Of a stretch of DNA of 11,778 nucleotides, positions 7,202 to 11,778 are shown piece by piece (the stretch's first letter is position 1; every line of letters starts with the position of its first letter). This stretch comes from Stramenopiles sp. TOSAG23-3. Taxonomy: Eukaryota; Sar. The position numbers were made by a program, and so were the translations under genes. The notes under the pieces were generated by a model. It saw only the letters and a list, made by a program, of their open reading frames with translations. It was not told the DNA's origin and ran no database searches. The stretch spans positions 1 to 11,778 of the forward strand of contig LT642724.1 in NCBI GenBank assembly GCA_900128585.1. The letters run 5' to 3'.

Positions 7202-7933
7202 ATGGAGAAAAAACAATCCACTCACCACAGTTCTGACACAGGGGAAATAGTATTCAGGCAAGTCGAGGAACACGTTAGACGGCTTGAACGCAAGTGTGAG
7301 TTGCAACGAAAGGAACTTCTTGAATACAAGAAAAAATTGACGCGTTATAACGTCAACTTAACAAACAAAAATCGCAAAATAAGAGAAGAGAGGGTAACAG
7401 TGGGCGAAAAGTTTTTTGCCGACAGAGCAATGGTTGAAAGACTGAAAGCCAGAAATAAATTTCTAGAGCATAAGGTTGCAGTTTTAGAAACTAATGCGAC
7501 TATCAGCACAGGAATAATATCAACTATGCAGATGAAAACAAAGTATTTAGGCTGTATGGAAAAAATAACAAAAGAGCAACGGGAAGAACTTTTTTATTGG
7601 GAGCAGCACCACTCAGAGCATTTGCAGGCTACTCTTAGTGCAGTTCTCGAGCAACAAGATAGAGTCTTGAAGCAATTTCTCCTCACTTGTACGAATCATT
7701 TAAGTCTTCGCATCTCATGTACTAGATCGGAAGCCATTGAAAATCCAACTCCAAGTCAAAAAGAAGAATTGATATTGAAGAAGTTGTTGGACAAACAAAA
7801 AAGATATAGTGAGGAAAAATTAATAGATATGGAGCGAAAGTATTTATCAGTCAAACAAATCAATCTTGCATTAGAGAGGCGACTGATGCAGTTGACGCAA
7901 CAGCTTGAATGTCTGAATTCAATCGCTAAGTAA
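7202..7933 (+). CDS. coiled-coil protein, function unknown
   Basis: A 243-residue, strongly charged protein without membrane segments or a signal peptide. Heptad-like patterns of Leu/Ile/Val between Glu/Lys/Arg run over about 15-100 (VEEHVRRLERKCELQRKELL onward) and about 185-240 (ending LALERRLMQLTQQLECLNSI), with a less regular Cys-containing segment between (about 105-180). Such proteins usually form dimeric rods in cytoskeletal, centrosomal or ciliary structures, but no family-specific motif is visible and I do not assign one. The start ATG has G at -3 and G at +4, and an in-frame stop lies at 7178-7180. The stop overlaps a GTAAAA string (aaGTAAAAC), so a further exon cannot be excluded. 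Confidence 0.72.
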   Translation: MEKKQSTHHSSDTGEIVFRQVEEHVRRLERKCELQRKELLEYKKKLTRYNVNLTNKNRKIREERVTVGEKFFADRAMVERLKARNKFLEHKVAVLETNATISTGIISTMQMKTKYLGCMEKITKEQREELFYWEQHHSEHLQATLSAVLEQQDRVLKQFLLTCTNHLSLRISCTRSEAIENPTPSQKEELILKKLLDKQKRYSEEKLIDMERKYLSVKQINLALERRLMQLTQQLECLNSIAK

Positions 7934-8412
7934 AACGAAGAAATCCAAACAAGTGCTGCCTACGTGATTAGTATGTGAACTAAATGTACCACCTGGCCAG
8001 GAAATATATGACGCTTCTGTGTGTATAATTTCAATTTCTGAACGGAAGAAAGGAGAGATAGTAATGCAAATTGTGTGAGCCAAGGAAGCGCAACTGTAGA
8101 CGAGGAAGTTTATGGGGGTATTCGTAATCATCATTCAAACTATCATAAACTTGTTTGAGACAGCGGCTATTATTGTTTTGTAGATGCCTGGATCTATCCC
8201 AAAACGTATTATGATGATCATAATGATGATGCGTAAATGTATCTTCTAAAAAAAAACAAAATATCTTCTAAATATCCAAGTCTACCAAGAGTATCATGGA
8301 TTTTCCACTTCAGGGCGTATTCGTAATCATCATTCAAACTATTACAAGATTGTTTCCATTTAGTGTAATACATTAGGGTAACATATTTCAAATTTTGTCC
8401 TTATTTAGCATA
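7934..8412. other. intergenic with a spaced direct repeat
   Basis: No supported gene. A minus-strand frame over 7919-8134 overlaps the end of the coiled-coil gene and has no recognisable features. The stretch contains the two 26-bp direct repeats described separately and an ATGATGATCATAATGATGAT simple patch at about 8210-8230. Confidence 0.5.
8118..8342 (+). repeat. 26-bp direct repeat, 199 bp apart
   Basis: The 26 bases starting gtattcgtaatcatcattc occur exactly at 8118-8143 and 8317-8342. Weaker similarity continues for about 12 bases (cataaacttgttt against tacaagattgttt). The segment between holds no open frame of note. This could be the footprint of a tandem duplication or of an insertion. 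Confidence 0.85.
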
Positions 8413-8414
8413 AC

Positions 8415-8624
8415 ATGACCCTTCGTGACTTCGGGACGGACGCCGGCAGAGGGGCCTTGTTGCTTTTTATCAGTTACCTATTAACTTTGTCGAGAGAATG
8501 TTAGGAGCAGCTCGTGGGTGCTGCTAAGGCTTCGTACGGACACAGCATGATTCGCTATGCTTTGCCTATACGGCTGATAACTCTATACACTCAGGCAATT
8601 ATTAATGATTGGTTAACGTACTAA
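8415..8624 (+). pseudogene. MTLRD module copy A, with an in-frame stop
   Basis: An ATG at 8415 opens MTLRDFGTDAGRGALLLF, reaches an in-frame TAG at 8502-8504, and the same frame continues at once with EQLVGAAKASYGHSMIRYAL to a TAA at 8622. The segment is homologous at the DNA level to 11154-11309 on the minus strand: a 20-base identity (8510-8529 against 11217-11236) plus matching blocks on both sides. The motif [QL]LVGAAK[AG]SYG and the MTLRD start lie in the same frame in both, with a spacing difference of a whole number of codons. This suggests descent from coding sequence. No family is recognised. Confidence 0.45.
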
Positions 8625-8690
8625 ATACACTGACAACGAAGGATGCTGTGTCGATGTGAAGGCTTAGAATCTCTACCGAGCGCCTCCTAC
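8500..8690. repeat. inverted repeat formed by two module copies
   Basis: Left arm 8500-8555 and right arm 8637-8690 are imperfect inverted copies, for example ctaaggcttcgtacgg-acacagcat against ctaagccttcacatcg-acacagcat. The right arm read on the minus strand gives EALGRDSKPSHRHSILR, which lines up with EQLVGAAKASYGHSMIR of the left arm in the same frame. The loop is about 80 bp. Confidence 0.65.
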
Positions 8691-9616
8691 CTTCCGCACT
8701 CCGTCCAAATTCGTACTGTACCTTCCCCTACCCCCAACCCTCCTTAAACAGTAGTAAGAGACAGGGCAGTGGTCCTCGCCGTCCGTTACGCAGCTGGAAA
8801 TTAATAGAATTAATTTAATGCTGTTATTATGTTAAATACAAATAACAAAGAAAATGAGAGACAGAAATTCAATTCCTTATTTTATTCCGTAGTGGGAGTG
8901 GGGATGATGAAGGTGTCAACTGACAACTAATATTTAACAAAACAACAGCAAAAAATCAATATCTAATTTTTTCATGAATTTTTGCCCACACACGACGACG
9001 CCCCTACATATAAATAGTTATTGAGCCGTAATAAGCGTTAATAAATCTGTTCTTCACAACAAATGAATATATTCATTGCTATCGCCCCTTATATAGTTTT
9101 TAAAGTAATAGTATTAAAATTTCAAACCCTTCAAAAAACTAAGAGCGGGGTTTTCTCGCCCGATCGGGAGGCTTCTTTATTTAAATATAAAGATCTGAAC
9201 GAGTTTATAATTATCGTTACGTACAAACAAAAGGATTGTTGTTATTCAAAATATTAATAATGTAGTTATGAATTACTAATAGACAAACTTTTTGTAATTA
9301 TAACAAATAGCCGATAATCACATAATAAAAAATTGCGTGCAGATTATTGGATAAATACACCGCATATAAAATCGAATACAACTGTTAAAGGTTTCATCAT
9401 TACCAATTTGGTGTATTGTCCCCAAAATTCCAACACATTCAGTAACATTCAACCGATATCGCCTCAACAAAAATCCGATAGAAAGGCCTACACCAAACAG
9501 GCACCTGAAACAACGAAAACAGCGGTGGACAGAGGGCTTTACATTGTATATATAATTTTCTTTTTTGGGCATTACAATCGGAGTTGAACAGACAAAATAT
9601 TTGAAAGCAAAGGAAA
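8691..9616. other. intergenic, upstream of the MORN gene
   Basis: No gene is supported. The longest plus-strand frame here, 9063-9257 (64 codons), lacks any recognisable motif. A minus-strand frame over 9318-9683 runs into the MORN start and is probably spurious. C- and T-rich patches occur around 8720-8745. The MORN promoter and leader must lie towards the right end; a TAA/TGA in every frame just before 9617 fits the annotated start. Confidence 0.45.
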
Positions 9617-10863
9617 ATGGGTGGAGCAATGTCTGTGTATCTGAAGCGAAGGAAAGAGCCGCCTCGGCGTGTAAAGGTTCCATTGCTACATACAGTACGG
9701 CCGCATTACATGTATGGGACTACCGTAGAAGAATTCGAAAAGGAGGGGAAGGAAGAGTTTGCAAATAGCATTAAGGAGATAGAAAAAAGCGAAGAATCTT
9801 TCCAGGCGATGGGAGTGTGGAGAGGTACTAGAATTATGGAGCACAATGCGGGTAAATGCAAACGGTGTAAATGCGCCGATTTCCAATCCTTAAAATTTGA
9901 GCTGATGATTTGCGCAAAATGTGGGCATCACGTTTCCTCCCATGTAATGAACAATACACGGATTCCAAGACAAACTGATCCGAGTTTCCTGGCGGATCAC
10001 CACTCGGGTAAATCCGGCTTAAGCGATTCGTCATCTGTTAGCGGAAAATTTGGGGGTGGTCGCATCAAATATTTGGATGGAGGGTTGTTCGACGGCGAAT
10101 ACCGCCTATTTGGTGGTTTGGTGGAGCGTCATGGGATTGGCGTCATGAAATACCCCAACGGTGAAATTTATTGCGGTGGTTGGAAGCGCGACATCCGCCA
10201 CGGAAAAAAGGCACGATTGATATCTCCTACGGGTGAAGTTTATTTCGGAACATTCAGAAATGGAAATATTGTTGGCTACGGCATGGGCAGCCGGCCTATT
10301 TTAGATGGGAATTTTAAATACGTTGGAGAGTGGAAAGACTCGGTAAGTAAACAGCCCGTTTCATCACTTTATACCCCCACAGAGCATCCCTAACACACAC
10401 GTCCCTCAAATTTCAGCTGCGCCATGGCCAGGGAACTATGGTGTCTAGCAAAGGAGACGTCTACACAGGTGATTGGGAGCACGATAAACAGTGTGGGTAT
10501 GGGGAAATGGTATTAGCAAATGGAGACAGGTACTGTGGCCAATTCAATGATGGGGTAATGAACGGTTTTGGAAAACACGAGTGGACAAAATCTGGCGATG
10601 TTTTTGAAGGGAATTGGGAAAACGGAGAGATGCATGGGAATGGTGTCCTTACCACCAACCATGGTCGGTACGAAGGCCAGTGGAATCGAGGGATAAAAAG
10701 TGGAAAGGGTCGATTGGACTTACCAGGGAAAGTGACATATGTAGGCACATTCAAATCTGGCAGTATAAGCGACACTTTTGGGATAATACGATCTAAAGAC
10801 GGCAGTAAGTTTGAGGTTAGACCAAGAACATTCCATGACCCAGAAATGGAACAAATTTTTTGA
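9617..10863 (+). CDS. MORN-repeat protein with N-terminal Cys/His cluster (two exons)
   Basis: Joining 9617-10342 and 10417-10863 gives 390 residues. About nine MORN repeats fill residues 158-371, for example YVGEWKDSLRHGQGTM (235-250, across the splice), YTGDWEHDKQCGYGEM (258-273), FEGNWENGEMHGNGV (305-319) and YEGQWNRGIKSGKGRL (327-342). MORN repeats form beta-hairpin rods found in junctophilins, plant PIP5 kinases, ciliary proteins and apicomplexan/trypanosomatid cytoskeleton. Before them, residues 81-109 carry CKRCKC, 12 residues, then CAKCGHHVSSH, a likely zinc-binding site. No kinase, SET or membrane segment is present, so it is a scaffold-type protein of unknown partner. The ATG has A at -3, with an in-frame TGA at 9602-9604. 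Confidence 0.9.
10343..10416 (+). other. 74-bp GT-AG spliceosomal intron in the MORN gene
   Basis: The donor is GTAAGT and the acceptor is AAATTTCAG. A candidate branch site, CCCTAACAC, lies about 20-25 bases before the acceptor (10388-10396). Read unspliced, the frame hits TAA at 10391. Removing it joins GEWKDS to LRHGQGTM and exactly restores a MORN repeat across the junction. It is phase 0. It is the only intron in the window I can place with confidence. Confidence 0.93.
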
Positions 10864-11169
10864 TCCCGTAGTCACTTACCCCCGAAACAAATTTCTTCTG
10901 GAAACTATCACAACTATATATGGTGTGTTTAAATACATTGTGATAGAAAGATATGTAAGCTGCTACAACACTTTGTTCATGCAAAAGAAAAATTGAGTTG
11001 CTAAACTTTGTGAGAAATTGAGAGTTAGTGAATTTTTAGACGTTCACACACAACTCTATAGCTTTCAACATTCGTATTCTAGAAGTTCAACTATCCTTTA
11101 AAAATAGGATGATTGGTTCAGTACGATCGTACTAAACGCACTACAGTCTGCTGGCCTGAGCGGGAGTGA
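10864..11169. other. intergenic, downstream of the MORN gene
   Basis: AT-rich sequence with short stop-ridden frames. It contains the palindromic patch agtacgatcgtact at 11119-11132 (14 bp, perfect). No AATAAA follows the MORN stop closely. No gene is supported. Confidence 0.5.
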
Positions 11170-11307
11170 TCAGCCGAATAGAAACTGCATAGCGATGGAT
11201 GCTGTGCCGTACGAACCCTTAGCAGCACCCACGAGCAGCTCCGATTGTCCATCGTCAAAGAGAGAAATCATAGAAAAAGGCCCCTGGCAGGCATCCCTAA
11301 GGGTCAT
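11170..11307 (-). pseudogene. MTLRD module copy B (open, 45 codons)
   Basis: From the ATG at 11307 the frame reads MTLRDACQGPFSMISLFDDG, then QSELLVGAAKGSYGTASI, and stops at TGA 11170. Upstream the same frame stays open to about 11440, giving roughly 90 codons without a stop, so the ATG may be internal. Its DNA matches copy A (8413-8600) in inverted orientation, and the upstream 20 bases match copy C at 6598-6628. The D-x-G-x-x-E-L-L-V-G-A string faintly recalls FG-GAP repeats, but one short match does not justify an assignment. Confidence 0.4.
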
Positions 11308-11486
11308 TTCATTGTGATATGATAATATAAACTTTTTCCTGAAGCAAAAACTACACCACTGTTGATCAAGAATGAATTGGCTGTTATTTAAAATAAGAAA
11401 AATTTCTGTTATGTAAGTAAGTAAAATTAATGGTACTGCGAACGAACTCTACTGTTGTGATTTTACTAATCAATATACTCGCCTTG

Positions 11487-11606
11487 TCACTTAGTCTTGG
11501 GACTATCATTTTCATATGTACTCCATCCATGATCCGAATCGGTAAGTGAAAACGCGTTAACGCCATAAGACCCATAATCAACTTCCTCATCCGATATTTC
11601 ACTCAT
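11487..11606 (-). CDS. possible small acidic protein or first exon
   Basis: A 39-codon frame starts MSEISDEEVDYGSYGVNAF and ends NDSPKTK at TGA 11487. Its acidic, Ser/Asp-rich N-terminal character looks like coding sequence. The stop follows a GT (aaGTGACA) that could be a weak splice donor. Removing 11381-11490 (acceptor AAATAACAG) would place it in frame with copy B and give about 108 residues. That join is speculative. A longer overlapping frame (11384-11602) is in another phase and has no features. Confidence 0.28.
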   Translation of the reverse strand: MSEISDEEVDYGSYGVNAFSLTDSDHGWSTYENDSPKTK

Positions 11607-11643
11607 GGATTACAAATTAAATGTGTTCGTTTGAGTCAATGCG

Positions 11644-11663
11644 TCCATTTGGTTCCATTTGGT
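11644..11663 (+). repeat. 10-bp tandem duplication
   Basis: tccatttggt is present twice in direct succession, upstream (on the minus strand) of the possible small gene at 11606. No function can be inferred. Confidence 0.8.
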
Positions 11664-11710
11664 TGTGTAACCAATATTGAAAAAACAAATTATAAAAACA
11701 AACTAATGAT

Positions 11711-11732
11711 ATAGTATGTTTTAAGACTCTCA
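11711..11732 (-). repeat. inverted fragment of the 122-bp repeat
   Basis: Twenty-two bases here are the exact reverse complement of 4271-4292 in copy 1 of the tandem repeat (core gagagtcttaaaacatacta). Similarity outside the core is weak, and the window ends 46 bases later. This shows the repeat occurs elsewhere in the genome and is not just a local duplication. Confidence 0.7.
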
Positions 11733-11778
11733 AAAAAGAAAAGAAAAAAGAAGGTAAAACCGTTCAAGAACCCAAACT

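Noticed and set aside
7919-8134. 71-codon minus-strand ORF downstream of the coiled-coil gene
   Set aside because: Convergent overlap with a real gene, no motif, and it crosses the 26-bp direct repeat.
9063-9257. 64-codon plus-strand ORF
   Set aside because: No recognisable motif, no homologous copy in the window, and a length expected by chance in this much intergenic DNA.
9318-9683. 121-codon minus-strand ORF
   Set aside because: It overlaps the start of the MORN gene on the opposite strand, is Cys/Phe/Ile-rich without domain features, and has no independent support.
11205-11240. tRNA-like B box (gggttcgtacgg on the minus strand) suggesting a SINE
   Set aside because: It departs from the GGTTCGANNCC consensus, no A box lies at a proper distance, and no cloverleaf folds.
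11170-11240. FG-GAP or piggyBac-type transposase assignment for the module
   Set aside because: Only a handful of residues resemble either family, and no catalytic or calcium-binding residues can be placed.

Overview
The window is nuclear DNA of a eukaryote, probably a unicellular one, using the standard code (TAG, TAA and TGA all end recognisable genes). The evidence is two hallmark eukaryotic proteins (the nonsense-mediated-decay factor UPF2 and the AGC master kinase PDK1), one clean GT-AG intron, no operon layout or Shine-Dalgarno sites, and AT-rich, repeat-filled intergenic DNA. The lineage cannot be fixed from sequence alone. A MORN protein and a coiled-coil protein would suit a protist with cytoskeletal or ciliary structures, but neither proves it.

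Layout. Positions 425-2952 (minus) hold a divergent UPF2; its main frame stops at 583, but the adjacent -1 frame stays open to about 425 and resembles the missing UPF1-binding hairpin. Positions 2953-3520 are low complexity. Positions 3572-4233 (plus) hold what looks like a decayed or mis-assembled gene split over four successive -1 shifts, running into a 122-bp tandem repeat (4197-4440). Positions 4484-5926 (minus) encode PDK1 with a kinase and a C-terminal PH domain. Positions 5927-7201 are a divergent intergenic stretch with a fold-back element. Positions 7202-7933 (plus) encode an unidentified coiled-coil protein. Positions 7934-9616 are intergenic and carry a coding-derived repeat module arranged as an inverted pair. 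Positions 9617-10863 (plus) encode a two-exon MORN protein with an N-terminal Cys/His cluster. Positions 10864-11778 hold another copy of the module, a possible small gene, and a fragment of the 122-bp repeat in inverted orientation.

The genes do not form a pathway. UPF2 acts in mRNA surveillance and PDK1 in phosphoinositide signalling, while MORN and coiled-coil proteins are usually structural. The most unusual material is the dispersed family of short segments that open with an ATG and the codons for MTLRD and keep reading frame between copies (6490-6612 minus, 8415-8600 plus, 8637-8690 minus, 11170-11307 minus). Also notable are the PDK1 activation loop with Ala where the autophosphorylated Ser/Thr normally sits, and the run of apparent single-base losses in UPF2 and the 3572-4233 gene. 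No single clearly new system is proven here.
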